In this document: piece by piece, positions 24,260 through 35,231 of the stretch
How the letters are laid out: every line of letters starts with the position of its first letter
How positions within the stretch are numbered: the stretch's first letter is position 1
NCBI GenBank assembly: GCA_028274465.1
Contig: CM051456.1
Span: forward strand, 115,956,880 to 116,020,879
DNA from: Plantago ovata
Lineage: Eukaryota; Streptophyta; Magnoliopsida; Lamiales; Plantaginaceae
Direction: 5' to 3'
DNA: 64,000 bases
Notes under the pieces: generated by a model
Databases searched by the model: none
The model's input: only the letters and a program-made list of their open reading frames with translations
What the model was told of the DNA's origin: nothing
Made by a program: the position numbers and the translations under genes

Positions 24260-27200
24260 ATGCCCTCTGGGAAAACTCGAACCCGGCGATCCACCACTGG
24301 CAATTCCTATTCCTCTACAGCAACAACTGTAATCTTTGTAGCACTATCTGTCTTAGGTATATGGCTTCTTACCACAAACACTCTTGCCCCACCGCAATCC
24401 ACCACTCGAGCACCCACCGAACATACATCCACTCCCCATATCAAGCCTGAGCCCCACCGGAGTGAGGATAGATCCATTTCTCAAGACATCATTGAAGATA
24501 CGATGAAACTTGATGAATCAGTTCTGCCAGAATCTGGTACTGACAATACAGAATTTCAGGAGACTAAAACGACCAAAGATGAATCATCCTTGGATTCAGG
24601 GGATGATCAGGACAAGCAGCAGGAGGTACCAACGGAAGTAGAGGAACAGAAAAGCGGCGATCAGGAGGAGAAGGAAAAAGAAGTTGAACAATCTGGTAAG
24701 AAAACGAAGAAGAAAACGCCATCAGAGATTACTCAAAATGAAGAAGTTGAGCAGAAGAAAAAAGAAGAGGTTGTTCACCACAGAGAAGAAAAGAAGCCCA
24801 AAGTCGAAGAGAAAGTTACCGAAACCTCCCAAGAGGAAACTAGTACAGATAACACTGAAAATCATATTTCTGAGGAGGATCAACAAAAGCGACTAGAACA
24901 CCAGCAACGTCAGGAAAGTGCTCAACTACAAAACACACAACAAACAAAAGAAAATACTAATAATGAAGGTAGCACAAATGTCAAAGAAACACCTAAAACA
25001 GATGCCAACAAACCCGATGAAAAATTTCCAAATGGTGACAGTACTGGGATCCCTAAAGAATCTAAGGCATCGAAGAAGTCCTGGGCCACTCAGGTGGACC
25101 AGTCGGAAGATCAAAAGGAGAGACGAAAGGATGAGTCGTCACCAAGTGATAAAGATAGCACCCCTCCCACGTACAATTGGCTGCTTTGCAACGAAACAGC
25201 GGGTGCAGACTTTATACCCTGTCTAGACAACGAGAAAGCAATAGCGAAAATAAGGGGCAGGAATCACTATGAGCATCGAGAGAGACATTGTCCTGATCAG
25301 CCTCCTACTTGCTTGGTTCCACTGCCACAAGGGTACAAGACATCAATCGAGTGGCCTATGAGCAGAGACAAGGTATATATAATCACGTTAAAAGTTATAA
25401 TTACTAGTAGTAGTTTTTTCAAGGTGACCTGAACTTTTTTATTACGGTTCGCAGATATGGTACCACAATGTACCACACACATTGCTGGCCAAAGTGAAGG
25501 GACATCAAAACTGGGTGAAGGTAACTGGGGAGTTCCTCACCTTTCCAGGAGGTGGTACTCAATTCATTCATGGAGCCTTGCATTACATCGATTTTATACA
25601 AGAGGTAAGCAACTTAATTAATATGTAGTGGCTAGATGCTTGAACATTCAATTCTGCATGCAATGCAAGCTGCAATTTCTCAGTTAGTTCTTGCCCTCAA
25701 CAATACATTAGCAAGCATGAAACAGAAAAGCTTGTCATAATGCTATATATGTGGATAAACATGGATTTTAACAGAAAAGAAAAGGAAGTGGTTTTGAGCA
25801 TAATATATACTTATGCATGTTCATGAAACTCAGATTTTGCATTCTCATAATTATTTACATACTACAAGATATACTCAAATCAATAGTTTTGTGGTCCTTC
25901 CAATTTTCAATAAATGACATTCTGCATATTGTAAAACTAACTTTTGCAAAATAAATGGCATTTAGCTATTTGTGAATTTCCCCATCTATTACTTCCAAGT
26001 TTATCCATAATCATTCCGGGTAAGTTTAGACGAGAAAAATTATTACTTATTGTGCACAATGCTTTAGATATGTACAATGAGGGACAGAAAGTACCTTTAT
26101 TTTTTATTATTATTATTTTTTTTGCTAAATTATTTATGGAATCCTGAGACTCCATAATTGAAAATTGTGTAGGCAGTACCAGATATTGCGTGGGGAAAGC
26201 ATACAAGAGTGATATTGGACGTCGGATGTGGAGTTGCTAGTTTTGGGGGCTTCCTATTTGAAAGAGATGTGCTGGCAATGTCGTTTGCTCCTAAAGACGA
26301 ACATGTGGCTCAAGTTCAATTTGCCCTCGAAAGGGGTATACCAGCAATATCTGCTGTTATGGGCACTCAGAGACTGCCATTCCCAAGTAGAGTATTTGAC
26401 GTTGTTCATTGTGCACGTTGCAGAGTTCCTTGGCATGCAGATGGTTCTCTATTTCTCTTTACTCTAAATTTCCAGGATACTTATGCACAAACCCCTGCAT
26501 ATAGGCCATTTCGAGCTGCCACCTCGTTGTTCAATCCTTAACTTTTACAACCTCGACGATTACACAGACCATATACCTACCACCCCTTAAAATATTACAA
26601 TTACATCCAATTGAGTCAATTTAATTTCTGAAATATTACGGGGGGCAAGGTCTTTTAAGGCCTATATGCTGGGTCTGATGGTCCATGTCAATTTTTTTTT
26701 TCCTAACAAATCTTACCATCTGATGAAGGTGGTGCTCTACTTCTGGAGTTAAACCGCGTGCTACGTCCAGGGGGTTATTTCCTATGGTCTGCAACTCCAG
26801 TTTATCAAAAACTTAAAGAAGACGTAGAAATATGGCAAGGTAGACGTATATACTATTACTTCCAGCTTATGCAACTAAAATTCTTACTGATACCCTATTC
26901 TTCCTCGTAGCAATGTCTGAACTAACGGTGGCAATGTGTTGGGAGCTTGTCACAATCAAGAAAGATAAACTGAACTCTGTGGGTGTTGCTATCTTTCACA
27001 AGCCAGTGTCCAATGATTGCTATGAGCAAAGAAAGAATAAGGTTCCCCCAATGTGTAAACTTGATGATGATCCTAACGCAGCATGGTGAGTTTCCATGGT
27101 TTTTTTATCACCTTACCCTTTGATTGCTAGATTTTTTAATTTTTTTTACTTGTGCACCAAAAAAAAAAAAAAAAGAAGATAGATGTGCTAAACTCCATTT

Positions 27201-28507
27201 AGAGATAACTCATCACAACAATCAACAGTCGATCATAGTCTATCTATATGAATTACTGCATAGCTAGAACTTGCACCTATTATTTGGCGGTAGATCAGCA
27301 AGCCTAAAATCAGTTACTTGCCAGAGAGTTCCTGTATAACTCCAAAGACTAAATATTTCATCACGGATGCACATTAAGGACTTTACAGATGAGATACTAC
27401 ACAATGACATTATTGTGAGCTCACAGATGATTTGGAGATATTGTTCCAGTTGACTAATGTTGATTATGTGGACATGTGGTCAAATCTACTGGGCTAGTTT
27501 GTGTGATTACTTCAACAATCTGACGCTCATAAAATCGTGAATTACATTTTTCAGGTACGTACCTCTACAGTCATGCATGCACAAGGTACCTGTTGAAGAA
27601 AAAGAGAGAGGCTCCCAATGGCCAGAAAAGTGGCCTCAAAGAGTGCAGACACCACCATACTGGCTGAACAAATCTCAGATGGGAATATATGGAAGACCAG
27701 CACCAGATGACTTTGCATCAGATTACGAGCACTGGACTGAAGTGGTTACCAAGTCATACATGAGCGGCTTGGGAATTAACTGGTCTAATGTGAGAAACAT
27801 CATGGACATGAGAGCAGTTTATGGAGGGTAATGTGACACAGTAATCAAAACTTTCATGAAAAAATATTATAGAGTAATAGCTAGAAACTCTGTTTTCCTT
27901 CTCAAAAAAAAAAAAAAAAAGTAATAGCTAGCATAAAAAGGGTTAACAGGTAAAGAGTTGACAAAGAGAATTGCATGCTTACAGGTTCGCAGCTGCACTG
28001 AAGGACCTCAAAGTATGGGTTATGAACGTAGTGAATGTAGATGAGCCAGATACACTCCCCATCATCTATGAACGTGGTCTTTTCGGGATATACCATGACT
28101 GGTGCGAATCATTCAGCACCTATCCCAGGACATATGATCTCCTACACGCAGATCATCTTTTCTCAAAATTGAAAAAGAGGTATAACCGTATAACTGATCA
28201 TTGATCATGTCATCAAGATCCATAATCCCATGTGCACTTTAAACAATTGCATGCATGCGTGCGACAAACCTGAATCATTTATACTTGCAGGTGTAAAGTT
28301 GAGGCCGTCCTGGCAGAGGTGGATAGGATAGCAAGACCGGGGGGGAAGCTGATCGTGCGTGATGAATCCAAAATGATTGGAGAAGTGGAGATGGTGTTGA
28401 AGTCTCTGCATTGGGAGGTTCATTTAACCTTCTCCAAAAATCACGAAGGAATCCTCAGCGCTCAGAAATCTAACTGGAGGCCAGAGACTTATGCACCTCG
28501 ATCTTGA
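24260..28507 (+). CDS. Probable Golgi methyltransferase, DUF248 (PMT24/25/26-like)
   Basis: Eight exons: 24260-25372, 25455-25604, 26173-26443, 26729-26839, 26911-27085, 27555-27827, 27985-28179 and 28291-28507. They total 2505 nt, or 834 residues. A short basic N-terminus and one membrane span (about residues 22-40) mark a type II Golgi protein. Residues about 80-290 are a Lys/Glu/Gln-rich low-complexity stem, as in the PMT24-PMT27 subgroup. The DUF248 domain starts near [20 protein letters not shown]. The SAM-binding motif I is [13 protein letters not shown] (about 435-447), with [14 protein letters not shown] and [14 protein letters not shown] after it. The family includes QUASIMODO2-type proteins thought to methylate pectin; activity of this member is inferred. 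I chose the start at 24260 (context GCCACCATG) because relatives begin a few residues before the span. An in-frame ATG at 24125 would add 45 residues. Confidence 0.92.
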
Positions 28508-29021
28508 TCATCGGTTGACACATCACAAGAAGCGCCACCAGATAGAATTAACAGGGGCATCAACTACCATTCTGAAGAAATTCAAATCCTTAGTTGAACC
28601 TCAGCTTCCAGGGACAACAGTTGGGGCTTCCATTTTTCCCTTACTTTACAGAGTTCTATAGCTCACAAACTCACAGTAGAGAATTTCTCAATTTTTGGAA
28701 ATCGTGCTATAGTTGATACAGTCTTCACAGGGATATTCGAAATTCTTGTGTATTACAAACTGTTAAAATATACTGAACTTGCAAAACAGACCACATTTTA
28801 GTGAAAGCAATGAACTGCACATAATTAACACTTCTAGTTAGCATAATCATCATGCATCTTAACCATATTTCTGAACTCCGCCTTTGAATACGATGAACCA
28901 AGATTTTGACAGTATAGCTATACTTTGTACCAAATGTTCGCCATGGTGAATTCATAGCAAGAACAATATTCCAAGGGCCAATGCTTTAACCCAGGGAAAT
29001 TGCTAAACGTAAGAATTAGTA

Positions 29022-29346
29022 CTCTCCATTCCCTCACAAGATTCTCATAGCTTGTGAGGCACAATATGAAAATTGAGTGTTAATAGGGTATCATTTAAGT
29101 AAAGAATAAAAAAAAGTAATGTAAGTGCAGTATTAGTTGAATAAAGAATAATAAAAGTATGATGAGTGGGTATTATTAATTATTGTATTAAAGAATGAAT
29201 AAATAATAGTAAGTGGAGTGGTAAAATTGTAAATATAATTGTATGGTGGGGTTAATTATATAACAATATTTCTATTTTTGGAACGAGAAACATTTAACGG
29301 AACGCCAAAAATGAAAAACATGAAGCTTTAGGGGGAATAGATGGAG
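29022..29346. mobile_element. Stowaway-like MITE
   Basis: TA flanks the element (29020-29021 and 29347-29348). The left end CTCTCCATTCCCTCACAAG and the right end, reversed CTCCATCTATTCCCCCTAAAG, are imperfect inverted repeats typical of Stowaway. The interior is AT-rich and non-coding. It lies between the ends of the PMT and glutaredoxin genes. Confidence 0.65.
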
Positions 29347-30026
29347 TAATTAATTAACATGGATGTTTTTTGTAAAAAAAAAAATTAAAAATTAAAAATA
29401 AAAATATCTAGCCTTATTTGTAAGTGCACCACTTAAATGTATACCATGTAATTTCCCCAAAGTAAACTTCCATACTTCGACAATGTTTTGATTGTTTTCT
29501 TTCAAATGGGAGGTTGCGTGTTCATTATTCAGTGTGTTTTCATCCTAAGAAGTTTAGGCCATGACAGGCTTCCCTCTCCAGAACATCACTGAAACTTACC
29601 AAGAGAGAAGGATGGCCCAGGACTTAGAGATATATGCCTAACAAACTGAAAGTTGGACACTTTTACCTAGTACTGAACAAGACTGGAATCATTCCTGGGC
29701 ATATTTGGTGAAAATATACACCAGATAGTTCAGAATACAACTCATATTCATTGAGTTCATTCAGATTGATAAGATTTGTAGAAACAAATAGCAACCATCA
29801 GAAACAATACAGTGCACACTGCACAGAGCCTACTGAAAATTTGCCTTACAACATCAGTATCCTATTGTAAACTGATATTTCAACAGACTATTCCCTATGA
29901 ACTGAAGATCTTCCAGTGTATTCTGATTCAGCATTTCTGGAATGATAAACTTCAGGCTTCAGTATGAGATTAGTATTTCTAAGCATTGTAAACACGCAGT
30001 AGTCTCCCAGTTTACCATTTCTGATA

Positions 30027-31019
30027 TCAAGCTTTACTAAGAAGGCTTTGCAGTTTCCCACTCTTGACAGCAGCAACAAGATCTGAATAATAGACAATGA
30101 TTAAGAAAAGGCTGATCGTGCTTTCTCAGGGACTCAAGGCACATAACAATCACATTGTGACTACTGGAAGGTCAAAGGTAAAGCCACGGAAAGAAAGAAA
30201 CTGAACATCTAGAATTAAATAAAAAAAATAAAAAAAAGCCTACCGTCTGAGCCACCGATATGCTTGCCATTAACAAATACTTGCGGGACAGTTCTCCGAC
30301 CAACCATATCCAGAAGAACATCTTGAATTCTAGATCCATCATCTAAACATATAGAATTAACATCAATAAGCATGAATCTATCCACAAGCCCCAACATCAA
30401 ACAAACATAGAGTTGTTATCAGAAATACATTCACACAAAAGACGCTACCTCGAAGATCTAGTTCAACAACAGTGGGTGTTTCCTCAAGCTCCTTGAATAC
30501 ATCCTTGGCACGCCTGCAATACCTAACCTCGCAAAACAACACGCGCACACATAGCTCAGGGAGTTATCCTATTGCTTTGGGAAAAAAAATTCCTCAAAAC
30601 ACAAACAGTTCTTCCCTAAATTTGTTTTTAACATAACTGTTCATTTTACTTGATGTAGCATCTATGATTCTATTCACTAATCACTACCTTAACTGGTAAA
30701 AATTCGAAACAGAGCAGCAACATAATCAATCAATTTCCAAATCTCTCATTCATGATTCATCAACAGATACATAATAATATTCCAATAAATTGTGCTATTA
30801 TACTATTTTCCGGAAGTAATTAATGAAACGAGATCGGAGAACTTACGGGCAGTATGATTTGGAGAAGATTGCGATTCTGTTGGAGTAGATGACACTTTCG
30901 ACAAACGCCGATGGAGAACTGGAAGCTAGGGCTTTATCAGGAGCATTACCAAGCATCAACACGCAAGCAACCGCTGCAATTAGGATCGATCGCCGCTCGA
31001 AACCTGTTTTCGGCATCAT
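30027..31019 (-). CDS. Glutaredoxin, CPYC class (GRXC3/C4-like), secretory
   Basis: Four exons on the minus strand: 31019-30847, 30522-30449, 30342-30244 and 30082-30027. They total 402 nt, or 133 residues. The N-terminus ([16 protein letters not shown], about residues 11-26) is a signal peptide or anchor, so the protein should enter the secretory pathway, as for Arabidopsis GRXC3 and GRXC4. The catalytic motif is CPYC (Cys57, Cys60), split by intron 1 inside the proline codon. The glutathione-binding [17 protein letters not shown] motif follows, and the C-terminus is [12 protein letters not shown]. It reduces protein disulfides and mixed glutathione disulfides using glutathione. A second ATG follows the first directly. 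The gene is complete. Confidence 0.93.
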
Positions 31020-31419
31020 CGGTGTTGCGGCGTCGTTTGTAGTCTCCTTCTTCAGCTGGCAGGTGAAATTACTGGTCAGTTTGAGGGGAACTTCTCTTCG
31101 CCCAAAATATACACCTGCTGAAATCGAGGAATGTTAGAGATGTAAAGATATACACGATTTGTTTGATTCGTGGAGTCGTGGAAAGGAAAAGGAAGGGCCA
31201 GATGTTTGGTTACCTTTGGAGAAATTTGAGCGCGTGAAGGTCAGAGGTAGCGAGTGGATTTGACGGAGCTGAAGGGAGTTGGACATTTTGAGGGCTGTGG
31301 GTGTGTTTCTCGGAAGGAATCAGGACTCAGGAGTGATGGGAGGACGTACAAGGGACGGTAAGTGGAAAGGTAGGTAGGACCGTAGGACAAAATTCAAACT
31401 TACCCTAGACTTTATGACT

Positions 31420-31690
31420 TTTGAAAATTTCTCTAGGACAATGTTTAAAGCTTAAACAAAAATGTGGGGTTTATACTTGAGTTAATTTAATCCGCTTTTG
31501 AAAATTTCTAGAACAATAATGGTAAAAACAAGATTATGGGTCAGTAATGAGAGAGAAAATTTACTTGGACAATGTGTAAGCTTAAACAAAAATGAGGGCT
31601 TTATACTTGAGTTAACTTAATCCACTTTTGAAAATTTCTAGAACAATACTACTAGTTAAAAAAAAACAATCATGGGTCACTAATGAGATA
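31420..31690. repeat. Two-copy tandem repeat with about 130-bp period
   Basis: Both units carry AGCTTAAACAAAAATG, TTTATACTTGAGTTAA and TTTTGAAAATTTCTAGAACA in the same order, with scattered differences. It lies upstream of the glutaredoxin gene, beyond its 5' flank, and is non-coding. Confidence 0.8.
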
Positions 31691-31979
31691 TAAAATTTAA
31701 TTGAATGTGGTATACGATGTTATGCATTGAACTTACATTTATAATTTTAACGTGTTTACACTTTTTTATATAGACGATACAAGTAAAAAAAAATATTTTA
31801 AGATTACATGGCCTGTGGGGGTTATAATGTTTTTGGTTGAATTTAAATATACTACACCTACTAGTACCCTTTAAATTTGCTCCAATTACATGTCTATCCA
31901 TGCTATTTAAATATATACGTGAATGTGAGTTAGCATTTTATCAAGTTGAATGTGGCTTAATGTGATATGCATTGGATTT

Positions 31980-33330
31980 TGTGCGAGTGCCTGAGTTCCG
32001 GCAAAGCACGTCTATGTCACCAGCTTCTTCTAATGACTCAACCCTCCTGCTCGTCGTGTTTGAGTTCCAACTTCATCTAAACCTGGTCTAATCGGCTCGT
32101 ATGACTGTCATGTGCCACCTCTTCGCTACTTGCTTCATGCTTATGCTCGATTAGTCATGATTTCTTCAACTCTCGAAAAACTTCACGTCCAACCCATATT
32201 TTTCTGCAGCTAAGCACTTGATGAGCAGCGTCCTCATGCAATGAATCCTCTTGCATCAATCCATGCACCATGCAGAACGTTCCATGTCTTACACCAATGT
32301 TAGCTAAACCTGCACATGTAACTCACAATGATTTATTTCTAGTAGATTTCCATGCATGCATCACGTTCCCGGACTACCAACCTTCATGTTAACATATTCA
32401 AATTCAAATAAGTCGGCCTCCTTCAGTGTACTCAAGTTTCTACCACTGTCAGTCACGATCATCACATCAACAAGTTGTTGCTTCCATTTCTCAGGAATGG
32501 TCCTCCTCTCCACCACTCCTTGACGTTCTGCTCCTCCCAGAAGGATACAACGATAAGCTCCACTCACACATCTAGTAGTCATGTCTTGTACTTGGCAGGG
32601 GGAGTGTCTCCAGAAATTTACTTAGTCTTGCTACTTCCATATAGCTTCCATCACCTATCTTCTTTCGTACGGACACTTCGGCAATACTGTGAACAACCAT
32701 CATCCTACCACCAACCACTTCCGTCTCGTCATAAGTCGTCGACGCTTCAACAGTATTCGCCATGACCTTATCACCCTTGTCGATGTTGCATTTAAAAATT
32801 CCGTTGGCATGTGCTTCAATAGTATCGCTCGACATGTCACTGTGCACATCCTTAAATTTACCAATGCCCTACTCCACATGTGGTGACTAGTACCACCTCC
32901 TACCTCAGTCGCATACTCTATTTTACCAACTTCCGCAAACAGACAGTACAGGTACACATCCTCTTCATACTTCTTAACAATACATCCTAACAGTATACTC
33001 CACACTCAATACTACCATGGTTACATGACCATGGTTACTACGCCTAGCATGTAACCATGTTGCAAAACTTGTTCATACCCCTCATTACCCATAATAAAGT
33101 AATTATGAAGGATACTCGTTGCCTGGGTGGAATCTACAGTAGTTCCTACTCCCAAGCTCAGTCCTTCCTTGGTGAGGTCACCGAATGTGCTCTTGATAAG
33201 TTCAAGGTCTAAAATAACCCTAGAAGCCTTCAAAACACCTCTAAGTGCCCCTGCGATCGACTTCACCACGCACCACCAAATTGCCTGAGCCGTCTGGAAA
33301 TGCTGCCACACGATCGACCTTTCCTCTATG
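31980..33330 (-). other. Unidentified stretch with less AT-rich, coding-like minus-strand frames
   Basis: Base composition is more balanced than in the flanking DNA. Minus-strand frames stay open for about 70-100 codons each (33311-33021, 33005-32700, 32847-32572, 32582-32361), but they lie in different frames and give no motif I can place. It may be a decayed gene or the coding part of a dead transposable element. I assign no function. Confidence 0.3.
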
Positions 33331-33568
33331 CAATCTAACGTGCTTGGTTCGCTGGTTCTGGTCCATCTTGCTTGTTCTCACTTAACTGGCTCACCCACTA
33401 CCTGGTTAGTTTGGCGTATTTGGCCTCTCTTCTCCAATTGTCCTTGCACGCATCTTTCGCCGTTGTTGGAGCCTTGGAGCTCCATAATTCTTGTGATGTT
33501 TAATCCCTATCGATCTCGGTAAGGATAATTTTGTCCTAACATATTTAGACACTAATTTATAGTAAATA

Positions 33569-34531
33569 GGAAAAATTTTATTTTGCATTGAAATCTTTTT
33601 CATGTTTTTCAAAATGCACTGAAACCTTTGTTTTGTTTCAAATTCACCGAAACCTTTCACAAAAATTTACAACTTGCATAAACGTTTAACGGTGTTAAAT
33701 TTTCCGTTAGTCAACCTTTTTTTTTCAAATTACACACAAACTTTTGCCAAAAAAATTTAAATTACACAAAAAGAAAAGTAAAAAAATTCCAAACCTGTAA
33801 ATAATCAAATAGCAAAATATGTTTCAGACGGATCATACATATTCGTTTTCAAGTTTGTTACTACAATATTGTAGTACTAAAGACTAAAGTATATTTTATT
33901 GAGAGAAGAATACACCACTTGTATGCTAATTAAGTCCTCTAGGGATTAATTAACATGAGTTCAAGGACAAATTACCCCCAAAACTGCACAATGAACCCCA
34001 AGTCCCAACCACGAAACCAATACACATGGACAAAAGCTCACAACAGAGCTCCAAAGAGTCAAAACAGAGCATGATCGAGTAAGATGAACATGCCAAAGTT
34101 GGTCAGGTAAAGCATCAAGAAGAACCCGCATCAGACGCCAACACAAGCAGCGATTAAATCCAGTGTTTCTAATTAAGAATGAATTAAGTTCGGAAACTTT
34201 TACGGTTTTTTCTAAGGTGCATCATGTAAAACTCATGTTGTACACGAGCATACATGATGTTTTCGAATTATATTTCCGTTTGATTTATGGATCTTGAAAT
34301 GTATTTTTGTATTGAATGGAATAATTGAATTATTTATATATATATTTATTTATTTTTTGTGTAATTTGAAATTTTTTTGCAAAGGTTCGTGTGTAATTTG
34401 GAAAAATAAAAGGTTAACTAATGAAAAATTTAACACCGTTAAACACGTTTGTGCAAGTTGTAAATGTTTCTGAAAGGTTTCAGTGCATTTTGAAAAACAT
34501 AAAAGGTTTCAGTGCAAAATAAAAATTTTCC
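33569..34531. mobile_element. Long-TIR MITE (Mutator-like) with exact 9-bp target duplication
   Basis: TAGTAAATA lies directly on both sides (33560-33568 and 34532-34540). The arms pair over about 200 bp, starting GGAAAAATTTTATTTTGCA on the left and GGAAAATTTTTATTTTGCA reversed on the right. Further in are AAAATGCACTGAAACCTTT and TTTAACGGTGTTAAATTTT with their partners. The 9-bp duplication is the Mutator hallmark. The centre shows no transposase. Confidence 0.82.
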
Positions 34532-34658
34532 TAGTAAATATTTCATATATCACTAATTTCATAGTAGTAACTATTAGTAACATCACCCATTTGTGATTAA
34601 ATATTTTACTAATTAACCTTTTTACTATTGTATTTGTTACTCCTCGAAAACACGCATA

Positions 34659-34910
34659 CTCCCTCTGTCCCGCAACAATTTATCCAGTTTGACTTTTTTC
34701 GGTCAATAGTTTTTAACTTTGACTCCCGATTACTTTTAAACTATAATGGTAAAATATTTAACAAAATTATATTATGAAAATATAGAACTTAAAGTTTCAT
34801 AATATAGTTTTATCAAATATTTTATTATCATAGTTTAAGAGTAATTGGGAGTCAAAGTTGAAAGTTGTTGACGAAAAAATTCAAAATGGGTAATTTGTAG
34901 CGAGGTAATA
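34659..34910. mobile_element. Stowaway-like MITE, right end decayed
   Basis: The left end CTCCCTCTGTCCCGCAACAA follows TA (34657-34658), the common Stowaway start. The interior folds on itself: AACTTTGACTCCCGATTACT pairs with AGTAATTGGGAGTCAAAGTT. The outermost right end is diverged, so its limit is approximate. Confidence 0.7.
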
Positions 34911-35166
34911 TTACATAAAGTATCTTTCAAAGAAAAAGAAAAAAACACACATATCACTACCAACCTCACCATTTAAAATAACTCGAGTCTCTTTCTCTTC
35001 CCCCATATATCATCATGACATCATCATCATCTTCATCTTCAATGAAACAAAAGTATTCATTTACATTACACCGGTGATCACCATATATCATCATTAAAAA
35101 TTCATGATCACAATATTTTCATCATCTCTTATTCTATTTCAACCACTATTTATAATTGCTATAGCC

Positions 35167-35175
35167 TATATATAT
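35167..35175 (+). promoter_or_regulatory. Putative TATA box of the LPAT gene
   Basis: TATATATAT lies about 65 bp upstream of the ATG at 35232, giving room for a 5' UTR of roughly 35 bases. Inferred from motif and position. Confidence 0.4.
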
Positions 35176-35231
35176 GATACTCTGCTCTGTTTGCGTTAGA
35201 GAGACAAACTAGCTAGTAGTAGTACAGTTGA

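Noticed and set aside
13322-31019. A thioredoxin-glutaredoxin redox gene cluster
   Set aside because: The two genes are about 15 kb apart with unrelated genes between and target different compartments, so chance neighbourhood is the simpler reading.
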